A stretch of 61,152 bases of DNA, taken from contig JAHCAZ010000024.1 in the NCBI GenBank assembly GCA_019634615.1, positions 1 to 61,152 on the forward strand. The letters run 5' to 3'. Of the stretch, positions 9,722-18,607 are shown one piece after another. Position numbers and translations under genes: made by a program. The notes below the pieces were generated by a model. The model saw only the letters and a program-made list of their open reading frames with translations. It was not told where the DNA came from and ran no database searches. How positions within the stretch are numbered: the first letter of the stretch is position 1; each line of letters begins with the position of its first letter. This DNA comes from Opitutaceae bacterium (lineage in GTDB: Bacteria; Verrucomicrobiota; Verrucomicrobiia; Opitutales; Opitutaceae).

Positions 9722-12052
9722 TCAGGCCTTGAGCGTGAAGCGCACGGTGACGTTGAGCTGACCCGAGCGGCCGGCTTGCCGCAGGGTCAGGCGCGGCTGG
9801 GTCTCGGCGTGGGCCCAGCCGAATTGCACGATGTCGCGGCGGTCCTGTTCGACGGCGGTGCGGCGCGGGTCCTGGAGCGGGAGATAGTCCAGCTGCGCCT
9901 CGACGCCGGTGGGGAAGGTGAGTTCGGCGGTGGCGCGGCGGCCCTCGATGAGGACGCGGTTGCCGTCGATGCGCATGGGCAGACGTGTGGTCCAATGGAA
10001 GACCACGCCGCGGCCTTGGGTCACGGCCCAATCGTCGGTGATCGTGACGGTGTCCGGCGTGGGCGAGTCCCAAGTGCGGGTCCAACGCTCGAACCAGCCG
10101 TCCCAGCCGGCGCGCAGGTCCATGCGGGCGTGGAACCGGGTCGCGTCGCCGGAGCCCTCGGGCTTGATGTCCACGTGGATCGGGTTGGCCGGCTTCGGCC
10201 GGGCGTCGTCGTTCCACGGGGTGAGCATGTTGTGCCGCTGGGCGTGCTTGAGCTGGTCGGTGATGGGGTTGGCGTAGTCGACCACGCCGAAATCGAAGGC
10301 GAAGCTGTCGCCGGCGCATTCGAGGACGAAGCTTCCCTTGTCCTCGTGCTGGTGGTCGCCGCCGGCCTTGTTGCCGAGGATGAAGAGCTTCACGAGCTCG
10401 GAACCGAACTTGCGCACCGAGCACATCATGCCCGTGTCGGGCATCTCGAGAAACGGCGTGAGCGGCGGCCCCTCGGCGGGGACCTCGGTGGCGAGCCGCA
10501 AGGCCGGGAGGAAGGGCGCGGCGCCGGCGCGCTTGAGCTGCTTGCGCAGGATCGTGACCCAGTGCGATTGCGGGAGCAGCCAGGCGAGGAACGCGGCCCC
10601 TTCGCCAACCGTCATCACGGCGTCGCCCGTGAGGATCATCTCCTGCCCGTCGTCGGTGGAATACAGCATTTCCGCGAGCCGGCCGGTCTTGAGGAGGGAT
10701 GGGGAGACGAATTCGCGCGGATCGCGTCCGCGTCCGCGGGCATAGAGCGTGGCGCTGAGGATGGCCTGACGAGCCGTCCAAGTGAAGTAGGTCGCGCCCT
10801 CGAGGTAACCGCCATCGGGCAGAAGCGCGTGGCTGATGTTCTCGGCGAGGTTGGCCCAGGCGAGGTCGGTGTGCGGGGCGACGCGCGAGGCGGGTTTCGG
10901 GAAGTGGCCGAGGCTGACGGGCATGTGCTGCTCGAGCACGAGCAGGGCGTAGATGCGCGCGGGGGAGATCCACGCCATCTGGTTCGTGTAATACATGTAT
11001 TCCCACCACCACGAGGCATGGCACATGGCGCCGTGGGCCTCGGTGGCGAGGCGGCGGAGGATGAGCTGGCGCCCAAGCGGCGTGAACCATTCGCCGCAGA
11101 GGTCGAGGATGACGGCGCAGTCCCAGGCGCCGATGGACTGCACGAAGCCGCGCTGGTCCCAATTGCACCCGCGCATGTGGGCGAAGAAGATGTCCTCCCA
11201 GTGGTCGCAGTGCACGAGGCTCAGCGCGAAACGCGCGGCGAGGCGGCACAGCGCCTTGTCGCGCCAGAGCAGGCCGGCTTGGGCGGCGTTGGAGCCGTGG
11301 ATCGAGAGCATTTTGCCGATGTCACGCTCGCGGCGGAAGACATTGGCGCTCCAGAAATTCAGGTTCTCGCCGATCATCGACTCGGGCCGCTGGCCGCGGG
11401 CGCGCTCGCCGATGGTGCGAAGCTCGCGGGTGACGGGAGAGTCGCCGAACTCCTTCCGAACGGCGGCCAGTTCCTCGCCGTTGATGAAGATGCCATAGGC
11501 CGGTTCGAACTTCGGTTCAAATTCGGGCGGCTGCAGGTATTTGTCCCATTGCTCGTCGTAGCCGGCCCATTGGTTGAGGTGGTGCTTGAGGCGCTCGGTG
11601 TGCTGCAGCCCGATCCACAGGAGCCAGCCGGAGCCGGCGCGGGCGTGCGGCGTGCGCACCTCGATGGTCAATGCGCGGATCTCGCGGGCGCCGGCGAGGT
11701 CGACCGCCTCCTCGCGACGGGTTGCGCCGGCAGGGGCGGTGGTGCGGGCGCGCGAGCCGGCGTCGGTCTCGACGCGGATCGTCATGACCGCCTCCTCGGG
11801 CAGGTTGAACGTCGCGAGCAACCGGTCGTAGTCCGCGCAGGACACCGGCTGCGCGTACGTGCGCTGCATGCGCAGCGCGAGTCCGTCGGGGGCGGGGAGG
11901 ACCCATTGGAAGGAGACGAAGGCCCAGTTGGGCACCAGGCTGAGACCGGTGGCGCCAGGGGCGTCGACCGTCCATTGGGCAAGTTCGCTCAGGGCGGAAT
12001 CGAAGAACGGTTCGAAGACGGCTTCGGCGCTGTTGATGGGGATGAGGCGCAT
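9722..12052 (-). CDS. Heparinase II/III family protein, paralog 3
   Basis: A 776-residue paralog beginning [17 protein letters not shown], with the N-terminal jelly-roll module, helical core (WWWEYMYYTNQMAW, CGEWFTPLGRQLIL) and C-terminal signature [20 protein letters not shown]. The second histidine of that signature is residue 569, as in the other paralogs. There is no signal peptide. It resembles paralogs 2 and 4 more than paralog 1 (shared GDHQHEDKG, MPDTGMMCSVR with paralog 2). It lies upstream of the TPR-like and solute-binding protein genes in the same direction. A polysaccharide lyase activity on uronic-acid oligosaccharides is the family expectation; the exact glycan cannot be read from sequence. 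Confidence 0.82.
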   Translation of the reverse strand: MRLIPINSAEAVFEPFFDSALSELAQWTVDAPGATGLSLVPNWAFVSFQWVLPAPDGLALRMQRTYAQPVSCADYDRLLATFNLPEEAVMTIRVETDAGSRARTTAPAGATRREEAVDLAGAREIRALTIEVRTPHARAGSGWLLWIGLQHTERLKHHLNQWAGYDEQWDKYLQPPEFEPKFEPAYGIFINGEELAAVRKEFGDSPVTRELRTIGERARGQRPESMIGENLNFWSANVFRRERDIGKMLSIHGSNAAQAGLLWRDKALCRLAARFALSLVHCDHWEDIFFAHMRGCNWDQRGFVQSIGAWDCAVILDLCGEWFTPLGRQLILRRLATEAHGAMCHASWWWEYMYYTNQMAWISPARIYALLVLEQHMPVSLGHFPKPASRVAPHTDLAWANLAENISHALLPDGGYLEGATYFTWTARQAILSATLYARGRGRDPREFVSPSLLKTGRLAEMLYSTDDGQEMILTGDAVMTVGEGAAFLAWLLPQSHWVTILRKQLKRAGAAPFLPALRLATEVPAEGPPLTPFLEMPDTGMMCSVRKFGSELVKLFILGNKAGGDHQHEDKGSFVLECAGDSFAFDFGVVDYANPITDQLKHAQRHNMLTPWNDDARPKPANPIHVDIKPEGSGDATRFHARMDLRAGWDGWFERWTRTWDSPTPDTVTITDDWAVTQGRGVVFHWTTRLPMRIDGNRVLIEGRRATAELTFPTGVEAQLDYLPLQDPRRTAVEQDRRDIVQFGWAHAETQPRLTLRQAGRSGQLNVTVRFTLKA

Positions 12053-12075
12053 GGGGAAAAGGAACCTAAAGGGCT

Positions 12076-12267
12076 AAACCGCGAAGAGCGCGAAGAAACG
12101 CGAAGCTGTGGTTTTGGGTAGCGCCTGGCCTCCCTCCTTCGCTGAGCCTACGGAGGGCAGGCCGGACGGGCGGTTGGGCGTGCGCATACCAAACGCGGTC
12201 CGTCCAGAGGCCGGACCCTACCCGCATACCGGGTTCTCTTCGCGTCATTTCGCGCCCTTCGCGGTTT
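12076..12267. repeat. GCGAAG-word inverted repeat enclosing a REPIN-like element
   Basis: The outer arms, 12076-12105 and 12238-12267, are 30 bases each and complementary with four mismatches. Each arm is the word GCGAAG repeated three times with short varying spacers. The words pair perfectly and the mismatches fall in the spacers. A family A REPIN-like element (12118-12221) sits between the arms. The right arm abuts the stop codon of heparinase-like paralog 4, so the structure could also end or trim that transcript. Confidence 0.65.
12118..12221. repeat. REPIN-like inverted repeat, family A copy 2
   Basis: A 104-bp relative of the element at 4652-4725: GTAG at the left end, CTAC at the right, and a shared core (CGGACGGGC, TGCGCA, GGTCCGTCC, AGGCCGGAC). 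It carries an extra stretch of about 28 bases in the left arm (roughly 12132-12160), itself a small hairpin of the form CCCTCC-n-GGAGGG. This looks like a second element inserted into the first. It sits between heparinase-like paralogs 3 and 4, the equivalent place to copy 1 between paralogs 1 and 2. Confidence 0.72.
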
Positions 12268-14603
12268 TATGGTTTGGGCTTCAGTTCCAACTTCACCTCG
12301 ACGCGCAGCGTCCCGGACTGGCCGCGTTGGTGGAAGGTGAGGATTGGCTGGGTTTCGGCGGGGTGGAGGCCGAACTGGGCGATGTCGCGGCGGCTGGCCT
12401 CGGCGGCGGTGCGGCGCGGGTCCTGCAGGACGAGGTGCTCGATCTTGGCCTCGGTGCCCGCGGGGATGCGGATGTGCGCGCGGGCGCGGCGGCCCTCGAC
12501 GATGACCTCCGATTCGGCGATGCGCATGGGCAGCGGGGTGGTCCAATGGAAGATCACGCCCTCGCCGCGGTTGAGCGCCCAGTCGTCCGTGATCACCAGC
12601 GTGTCGGGCGTCGGTGAATCCCAGGTCCGCTGCCAGTGCTTGTACCAGCCGTCCCAGCCGGCGGCGAGGTCCATACTGGCGTGGAAACTCGTCTCATCGC
12701 CGCGTCCCTGCGGTTTGACGTCGACGGGCATCGGGTTGAGCGGCTTCGGGCGCTCGGTCTCGCACCACGGCGTGAGCAGGTTGTGACGCTGGGCCTGCTT
12801 GAGGAGATCGGTGACGGGGTTGGCGTAGTCGAGCACGCCGAAATCGAAGGTGAAGCTGTCGCCGGCGCACTCGAGGATGAAGTTGCCCTTGTCCTCGTGC
12901 TGGTGGCCGCCGCCGGCGAGGTTGCCCATGAGGAAGAGCTTCACGAGCTCGGGGCCGAGGCGCCGCACGGAGCACATCAGGCCGTTCTCGGGCATGTCGA
13001 GGAAGGGCGAGAGCGCGGGGCCTGTTTCCGGGACCTCGCTGGCGTAGCGCAGGGCGAGGAGCAGCGGGGCGGAGCCGCAGCGCTTGAGTTGCTTGCGATA
13101 GATCGTGACCCAGTGCGAGTCGGGCATGAGCCACGCGAGGAACGCTATGCCCTCGCCGCTGGTGAAACTCGCGTCGCAGATGATGATCATGTCGCGGTTA
13201 TCGTCCGTGGAGAGGAGCATCTCGGCGAAGCGGCCGGTCTTGAGCAGGGCGGGGGAGACGATCTCGCGCACCTCGCGGCGGCGGGCACGGGCATAGAGGT
13301 GCGTGCCCAGGGCGGCCTGGCGGGCGACCCAGCTGAAGTACATCGGGCCCTCGAGGTAGCCGCCGTCGGCGAGGAGGCAACGGCTGAGGTTTTCCTGCAG
13401 ATTCTGCCAGGCGTCGTCGGTGTGCGGGGCGACGCGGGACGGCGGACGCGGGTGCGGCTCCTGCCGTGTCGGCATCGTCTGCTCGAGCACGAGCAGGGCG
13501 TAGAGCCGGGCGGGAGCGATCCAGGCGAGCTGATTGGTGTAGAACATGTACTCCCACTTCCACACGGCCTGGCACATCGGGCCGTGGGCGTCGTAGGCGA
13601 GGCGCTTGAGGATGAGGTCGCGGCCGACGGGCGTGAACCATTCGCCGCAGAGGTCGAGGATCAACGCGCAGTCCCACGCGGCGATGGACGGCACGAAGCC
13701 GCGCTGGTCCCAGGCGCTGCCCGGGGTGTGGACGAAGAAGATGTCCTCCCAACGCTCGCAGCAGGCGATGCTGAGCGCGAAGCGCGCGGCGAGGCGGCAG
13801 AGGGCTTTGTCCTTCCACAGCAGGCCGGCCTGGGCGGCGTTGGCCCCGTGCTGCGAGATCATCTTCCCGATGTCCCGCTCGCGGCGGAGCATGTTGGTGT
13901 CCCAGAAATTCATGTTCTCGCCGATCAGGCTTTCCGGGCGCAGACGGTTGGCGATGTCCGCGACGGCGCGAAGCTCGCGCGTGACATTGCCGTCGTGGGC
14001 GAACTGCCGGCGCACGGCGTCCAGCTCGGTCTCGTTGATCAGGAGACCGAAGCTCGGCTTGAAGACGGGCTCGAACTCGGGGGGCTGGAGGTATTTTTCC
14101 CAGCGCTCGTCGTAACCCTCCCATTGGGCGAGGTGATCGACGAGGCGGCCGGTGTGCTGCAGGCCGAGCCACATGATCCAGCCGGAGCCGGTCTGCTGCG
14201 CCGGGTGGCGCACTTCGACGGTGAGGGCGTTGATGTGCTTCGCGCCCTCGAGGGGCAGCCATTCCTCGCGGCGGGTGGCGCCGATGGGTTCGCCGGTGCG
14301 GCGGCGCACGCCGGCGTCGGTCTCGGCGATGATCGTGATCACGCTCTCCTCCGGCAGATTCAGGCAGGCGAGCAGGCGGTCGTAACGCGAGCAATCGAGC
14401 TGGTCGTAGCGACGATGCAGGCGCAGGACGAGCCCGTCGGGGGCGGGGCAGGCCCAGTTGACGATGACGAAGGCCCAGCTCTGGGTGTGGTTGATGCCGG
14501 TGGCCCCGGGGGCGTCGATCGTCCAGGCGGACAGATCGTTGATGGCACCGTCGAAGAACGGTTCGATGATGGCCTCGGCCGAATTGATGGGAATGAGACG
14601 CAT
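12267..14603 (-). CDS. Heparinase II/III family protein, paralog 4
   Basis: A 778-residue paralog and the first of the minus-strand series in transcription order. It begins MRLIPINSAEAIIEPFF, keeps the N-terminal jelly-roll module and helical core (CGEWFTPVGRDLIL, WKWEYMFYTNQLAW), and ends with the heparinase signature GHQHEDKGNFILECAGDSF, with the second histidine at residue 569. The final residues (LTFHQRGQSGTLRVEVKLEL) match the C-terminal strand shared by all four. No signal peptide is present. The region 14604-14742 separates it from the divergent methyltransferase gene and would hold the promoter of the lyase series, although no clear promoter motif was found there. Confidence 0.82.
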   Translation of the reverse strand: MRLIPINSAEAIIEPFFDGAINDLSAWTIDAPGATGINHTQSWAFVIVNWACPAPDGLVLRLHRRYDQLDCSRYDRLLACLNLPEESVITIIAETDAGVRRRTGEPIGATRREEWLPLEGAKHINALTVEVRHPAQQTGSGWIMWLGLQHTGRLVDHLAQWEGYDERWEKYLQPPEFEPVFKPSFGLLINETELDAVRRQFAHDGNVTRELRAVADIANRLRPESLIGENMNFWDTNMLRRERDIGKMISQHGANAAQAGLLWKDKALCRLAARFALSIACCERWEDIFFVHTPGSAWDQRGFVPSIAAWDCALILDLCGEWFTPVGRDLILKRLAYDAHGPMCQAVWKWEYMFYTNQLAWIAPARLYALLVLEQTMPTRQEPHPRPPSRVAPHTDDAWQNLQENLSRCLLADGGYLEGPMYFSWVARQAALGTHLYARARRREVREIVSPALLKTGRFAEMLLSTDDNRDMIIICDASFTSGEGIAFLAWLMPDSHWVTIYRKQLKRCGSAPLLLALRYASEVPETGPALSPFLDMPENGLMCSVRRLGPELVKLFLMGNLAGGGHQHEDKGNFILECAGDSFTFDFGVLDYANPVTDLLKQAQRHNLLTPWCETERPKPLNPMPVDVKPQGRGDETSFHASMDLAAGWDGWYKHWQRTWDSPTPDTLVITDDWALNRGEGVIFHWTTPLPMRIAESEVIVEGRRARAHIRIPAGTEAKIEHLVLQDPRRTAAEASRRDIAQFGLHPAETQPILTFHQRGQSGTLRVEVKLELKPKP

Positions 14604-14742
14604 GGGGAAGCGGGGGAGAAGGGGTTTCCCGATGAGGTCGCAGCGGTTGGCGAAGGCAAGGGTGGGTGGCTTCTACAAGTAGGATGGAGAGGGACGAATG
14701 GTTTGGTCTGGCGCCCATTTCGACGTCGGCTTGAGTAGCGCC

Positions 14743-15999
14743 ATGTCCGACCTGAACGAAGAGGCTGATCAACTGCCGGCGACCACCGCGCCCCGGGCGC
14801 CCATCGACCGCGCGCAGTGGACGCGGCCATGGGCGCAGCTGAAATTCGTCTCGTTCCAGCCGGCAATCTTTCCGCGCATGCTCGGCGAGGTGTCGCGTGA
14901 CGCCCGGCCCGGCGACCTGGTTTCCGTTTACGACAAGTTCGGCCAGCGCGTCGGCATCGGCCTCTTCAACCCGCGCGCGAAGATGCCGCTGCGCGTCGTC
15001 GCCCACACCGCCGAGCCGCTCGGCGAGGAGTACTTCGAGGCCGCGATCCGCCGCGCGGTCGCGTTGCGGCGCGACCTGTTCAAGCTCGACGCGGTGAGTG
15101 ATGCCTGGCGCGTGATCAACTCCGACGGCGACGGTCTGAGCGGCCTGACGATCGACCGCTACGCCGACACCCTGTATTGCGACGTCTACTCGCTCGGCAT
15201 CTTCCAGCGCCTGCCCAAGTGGCTGCCGCTGCTGCACGAGCTGCTCGGCACGCGTCACGTGCGGGTGCACGTGGACCACGACCTCGGGAGCCTCGAGGGC
15301 ATCAAGCCCTCGCAGATGAAGGAGCTCACGGCCTCGGCGCCGGACAAGGTGCGCATCCGCGAGCACGGCGTGAAGTACGAGGTGGATTTCGCCGAGGGGC
15401 ACAAGACGGGTTTCTTCTGCGACCAACGCGACAACCGGAAGCGCTTTGGCGAACTCGCCAAGGGCCGGCGCGTGCTCGACCTGTGCAGCTACACCGGCGG
15501 CTTCGCCATCAACGCCGCGTTGGGTGGTGCGACCGAGATCACGGCGGTGGACCTCGACGAGAAGGCGATCGCCCAGGGGCGGCGCAACGCGAACCTCAAC
15601 CAGATCCCGCCGAACCGGCTGAAGTGGGTGCACGCCGACGCCTTCGCCTACGCGCGGCAGATGCAGAAAAACGGCGAGCAGTTCGACGCCGTGCTGTGCG
15701 ATCCGCCGAAGTTCGTGATGACCCGTGATCCGGCTTTCGCGGCCGAGGGCATGCGGAAATACGCCGACCTGAACACCATCGCCGCCAGCCTCGTGCGGCC
15801 CGGCGGGTTGTTTGTCACGTGTTCATGCTCCGGTCTCGTCTCGCTCGAGGACTTCGAGGGCTGCGTGATCAAGGGCGTGCATCGCCTCAATCGCCGGCTG
15901 CAGTTCTTCGACCGGACCGGGCCGGGCGTTGATCATCCCGTCTACTCCAACTGCCTCGAGAGCCGTTATCTCAAGGTGTTGTGGGCGCGGGTGGTGTGA
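14743..15999 (+). CDS. Class I rRNA large-subunit methyltransferase, RlmI-type
   Basis: This 418-residue protein has a PUA-like RNA-binding N-terminus (MLGEVSRDARPGDLVSVYDKFGQRVGIGLFNP), an EEHGVKYEVDF-type linker (here REHGVKYEVDF) and a SAM-binding Rossmann domain (VLDLCSYTGGFAINAALGG, then AVDLDEKAI). The motif CDPPKF and the later VTCSCSG (cysteines 360 and 362) are those of RNA cytosine-C5 methyltransferases such as RlmI, which modifies C1962 of 23S rRNA. The ATG at 14743 (MSDLNEEADQL) is preferred to an in-frame start at 14698. It is transcribed away from the lyase series. Assignment to RlmI rather than a paralogous RlmI/RlmK-like enzyme rests on motifs only. Confidence 0.83.
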   Translation: MSDLNEEADQLPATTAPRAPIDRAQWTRPWAQLKFVSFQPAIFPRMLGEVSRDARPGDLVSVYDKFGQRVGIGLFNPRAKMPLRVVAHTAEPLGEEYFEAAIRRAVALRRDLFKLDAVSDAWRVINSDGDGLSGLTIDRYADTLYCDVYSLGIFQRLPKWLPLLHELLGTRHVRVHVDHDLGSLEGIKPSQMKELTASAPDKVRIREHGVKYEVDFAEGHKTGFFCDQRDNRKRFGELAKGRRVLDLCSYTGGFAINAALGGATEITAVDLDEKAIAQGRRNANLNQIPPNRLKWVHADAFAYARQMQKNGEQFDAVLCDPPKFVMTRDPAFAAEGMRKYADLNTIAASLVRPGGLFVTCSCSGLVSLEDFEGCVIKGVHRLNRRLQFFDRTGPGVDHPVYSNCLESRYLKVLWARVV

Positions 16000-16027
16000 G
16001 GTGCGCGCCCAAAGCAACATCCGCAGC

Positions 16028-17950
16028 ATGAGCAACGAGGCGGCTGTTGATTTCGCAGAAGGGCGTCACGCCGACCAGTGGCTCCGGCATCCGGTGTTGG
16101 GGGATCCGTCGTTCGATACATTTGAGCATGCACCGGGCAATCCAATCTACCGCGGCCGGGCGCCGCGCGAGTGGTCGGTCAATGGTTTCCTGTTTGAGGA
16201 TCCGCAGGGCGGCGGGTTGTTCGCCTACGTGGGCCGTTATCCAGTGGGCTATGCCTGCGGACCGGGCGTGGTCCGGTCGGATTGCGTGGTGCTGCGCTCG
16301 CGCGACGAGGGCAGGACGTGGACGGAGATCGGCCCGGTCTTTGCCGGTGATTTCACGTTCACAGGCGATGCCGTGGGGGCGAACAACACGCCGGATGTCA
16401 GCGTGGTCTTTGCCGACGGCCGTTACCACCTGGTCTACGACTGGGGGCACGATACGGCGACATGGGCCTCGGCGTTCAACCCCAAGGGCAACGACGACAG
16501 TGGCATCGGCTATGCATGGTCCGAGCGACCCGAGGGTCCTTTTCATCGCCATCCGGTGCCGGTTTTTCGCAACAGTGCGCACCGCAGTCCGGTGCCGGGA
16601 AAATACCGGCGGCTCTACGCGTCCACGCTCCTGCGCCGTGCGCACGACTGGCTGCTGCTGACGCTGACGGATTCCGGCCCGTTATTCGCGTGGGGACTCT
16701 ACGCCCTCACGGCGCAAAAGCCGGAAGGTCCCTGGTCGGAGCCGCGACTCGTCCAATCGCTGGAGGGGGACGGCTTTCACCCGGCGCTCATGGAGTTTTT
16801 CCCGGCGTTTGCCCATGAGGGACAGGTTTACAGCCCGGCCACGTCAGTGGCCTTGAACCGGAATTTCCAATGCCTGTGGCGGGCGCCGCTGGAGCGGGCG
16901 CACGAGCCGGAGGCGTGGGTGCTGCGCCAACACGGTTCGCTCTGGCATGCCGTTGACCGTGAGGACGAGCATCACGGCATTTGGGGCCAGACCTTCAGTG
17001 GCCAGGTCAGCCGTGAGGGTCGGTTGCGGGTGCTCTCTCCCAGTCGGGACCGGAATGGCAACGGCACGATCGGCCTGGCCTCACGACCGTGGACGGAGTC
17101 CTTCCGGGAGCGCGGGTTCGTGCTCAACGGCCATGCCGGTCCCGGTATGACTCTCCTGCGTAGGGCCTACAGTGATCTTCGCCTGCGCTGCCGAGCGACC
17201 GTGCGGGGCACGGCGCGCCTGCTTTGGGGCTGGAACGGAGTGCTTGGGCCGGACCGGCACGGTTCGGATGCGACGCTGCATCCGCTGGCACGCACTCATT
17301 ATCGGGCGCTGGAATGGCGGGTGGATGGTTGGAGCCTGGTTGAGGTTGATCCGAGCGGTGGGGAAAGAGTGGTGGCGAATGGCCCATGGTCGCGGAATGA
17401 CCCAAAGCGGGAGATCCATTTGGAGGTTACCGAGTCTGGCCGAGTGAGGCTCGGGTACGAGGGCGTCGAAGCTTGGATCGGTGATATGACGCTGACGACC
17501 GGCTCAGTCGGCTGGTTGGTGGAACCGGATACGCACCTGGCGGTGGAGATCTTTGCCATCAGCGGGCGGAGCGAACGCGCCGTCACCCGCTGGCATGTGT
17601 TGGATGCGTTTCTGGCCGCGGGAGTGAATGCCGAAGCGTGGGAGATGCGGGACGATGCCGGATCACCGGGTGGTCAGGTGGCGGTCTGCCAGAACGCGGG
17701 CGGACGGCTCAAATGGAATTTCACCGGGACCGGAGTACGGTGGTACGCGCCGAAGGGCCCAGGGCACGGGAGGGTGCGGGTGAGGCTTGATGGTGCGGTG
17801 CGCGGTGAGATTGACCTTCAGGCGGACGCGCTGATTCCGACCGGAGAGGTCTATGTGTGCGACGACCTGCCCGAAGGCGAACATGCACTCGTGATTGAGG
17901 GGATCACGGGTCACCTGGCTACTGGTGGACTGGAGATCCTGGGATCGTGA
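16028..17950 (+). CDS. Beta-propeller glycosidase-like protein (GH43/GH32-like fold)
   Basis: About 640 residues. The first ~370 have the repeated blade motifs of five-bladed propeller glycosidases: LRSRDEGRTWTEIG, NNTPDVSVVFADGRYHLVYDW, GYAWSERPEGPFHRHP and LYALTAQKPEGPWSEP. The C-terminal ~250 residues look like one or two beta-sandwich modules (e.g. RLRCRATVRGTARLLWGW). The ATG at 16028 was chosen over an earlier in-frame start at 15929, which would overlap the methyltransferase gene. No signal peptide is evident, so it may act inside the cell. Base composition is less GC-rich and less biased at third positions than the flanking methyltransferase, hinting at later acquisition. The substrate cannot be given; the exact family is uncertain. 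Confidence 0.6.
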   Translation: MSNEAAVDFAEGRHADQWLRHPVLGDPSFDTFEHAPGNPIYRGRAPREWSVNGFLFEDPQGGGLFAYVGRYPVGYACGPGVVRSDCVVLRSRDEGRTWTEIGPVFAGDFTFTGDAVGANNTPDVSVVFADGRYHLVYDWGHDTATWASAFNPKGNDDSGIGYAWSERPEGPFHRHPVPVFRNSAHRSPVPGKYRRLYASTLLRRAHDWLLLTLTDSGPLFAWGLYALTAQKPEGPWSEPRLVQSLEGDGFHPALMEFFPAFAHEGQVYSPATSVALNRNFQCLWRAPLERAHEPEAWVLRQHGSLWHAVDREDEHHGIWGQTFSGQVSREGRLRVLSPSRDRNGNGTIGLASRPWTESFRERGFVLNGHAGPGMTLLRRAYSDLRLRCRATVRGTARLLWGWNGVLGPDRHGSDATLHPLARTHYRALEWRVDGWSLVEVDPSGGERVVANGPWSRNDPKREIHLEVTESGRVRLGYEGVEAWIGDMTLTTGSVGWLVEPDTHLAVEIFAISGRSERAVTRWHVLDAFLAAGVNAEAWEMRDDAGSPGGQVAVCQNAGGRLKWNFTGTGVRWYAPKGPGHGRVRVRLDGAVRGEIDLQADALIPTGEVYVCDDLPEGEHALVIEGITGHLATGGLEILGS

Positions 17951-18009
17951 ATCAATGCAGGTAACAGAAGGACAATAGTTTGAGACAGTCGTATTGACAG
18001 AGGATTCTA

Positions 18010-18273
18010 GTGGAATACCAATTGGGTATGTCTGCGACTACCATAAAACTAGACGCTGGTTTAGTGAAGAAAGTCACCTCGCTGAAGCCCAAGGATGCGA
18101 GCATTTCAGGCTATGTGCGCGGGTTGATTGAGCGGGAGCACCAAGTCCGTGAGTTGCAGGCGGCGTCTCGCGCTTATGAACAGTACCTGAGGGAGAACCC
18201 GGAAGAACGCAGCGCCATGGAAGTTTGGGAATCGGCGCCGCTCAGCAATGAGATCGAGCCTCGCCAGCCATGA
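18010..18273 (+). CDS. Antitoxin of MazEF/PemIK-type module
   Basis: An 87-residue (or 81-residue) acidic protein with a ribbon-helix-helix-like N-terminus (ATTIKLDAGLVKKV, then SISGYVRGLIERE) and a helical tail, followed with a four-base overlap by a MazF-like toxin gene. It should bind and neutralise the toxin and repress the operon. Two starts are possible: GTG at 18010, preceded by AGGA five bases upstream, and ATG at 18028, which gives the more usual MSATTIKLD beginning. The GTG was chosen because it has the better ribosome site. No homolog name is certain. Confidence 0.72.
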   Translation: MEYQLGMSATTIKLDAGLVKKVTSLKPKDASISGYVRGLIEREHQVRELQAASRAYEQYLRENPEERSAMEVWESAPLSNEIEPRQP

Positions 18274-18590
18274 AGCGCGGAACCGTGGTCTGGGTGGACT
18301 TGAATGATGCCTCGCCGCCGGAAATGGGCAAGGTGCGCCCGGGTATCGTGATCTCGGGTACGGCGCATAACGAGATTTTGAACACTGTCGTGGTGGTGCC
18401 CACCTCTAGCCTGGCCCCTGAAATCTGGCCTTTGCGCCTGGCCGTGGGGCATTTTGCCGGCAAGGACAGTTTCGCGGTGATTCCCGGTGTCCGGCAGGTG
18501 CGCAAAGGCCGCCTACGCGGCGAACTGGGTGAGCTTTCGCCGGAGAGCCTGGCGGACCTGGATGAATGTCTCGAGGCCTACCTGCGCTGA
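18270..18590 (+). CDS. MazF/PemK-type endoribonuclease toxin
   Basis: This 106-residue protein begins MKRGTVVWVDLNDASPPEMGKVRPGIVISG, the conserved first strands and RPG motif of the MazF/PemK family, followed by NTVVVVPTSS. Family members cut mRNA at short sequences and are held inactive by the antitoxin encoded just upstream. The start overlaps the antitoxin stop by four bases, the usual coupled arrangement. The pair stands alone in a region of lower GC next to the propeller glycosidase, consistent with a mobile module. Assignment to the family is firm, cleavage specificity unknown. Confidence 0.85.
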   Translation: MKRGTVVWVDLNDASPPEMGKVRPGIVISGTAHNEILNTVVVVPTSSLAPEIWPLRLAVGHFAGKDSFAVIPGVRQVRKGRLRGELGELSPESLADLDECLEAYLR

Positions 18591-18607
18591 TCGCAGCGCC
18601 GGGGCGG

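Noticed and set aside
14604..14742. Regulatory site shared by the divergent lyase series and methyltransferase gene
   Set aside because: The 139 bases are G-rich with no palindrome or promoter motif I could support.
17994..18022. TTGACA before the toxin-antitoxin genes as a sigma-70 promoter
   Set aside because: The -35 match is perfect but no acceptable -10 hexamer lies 16-18 bases downstream, and the site would overlap the GTG start.
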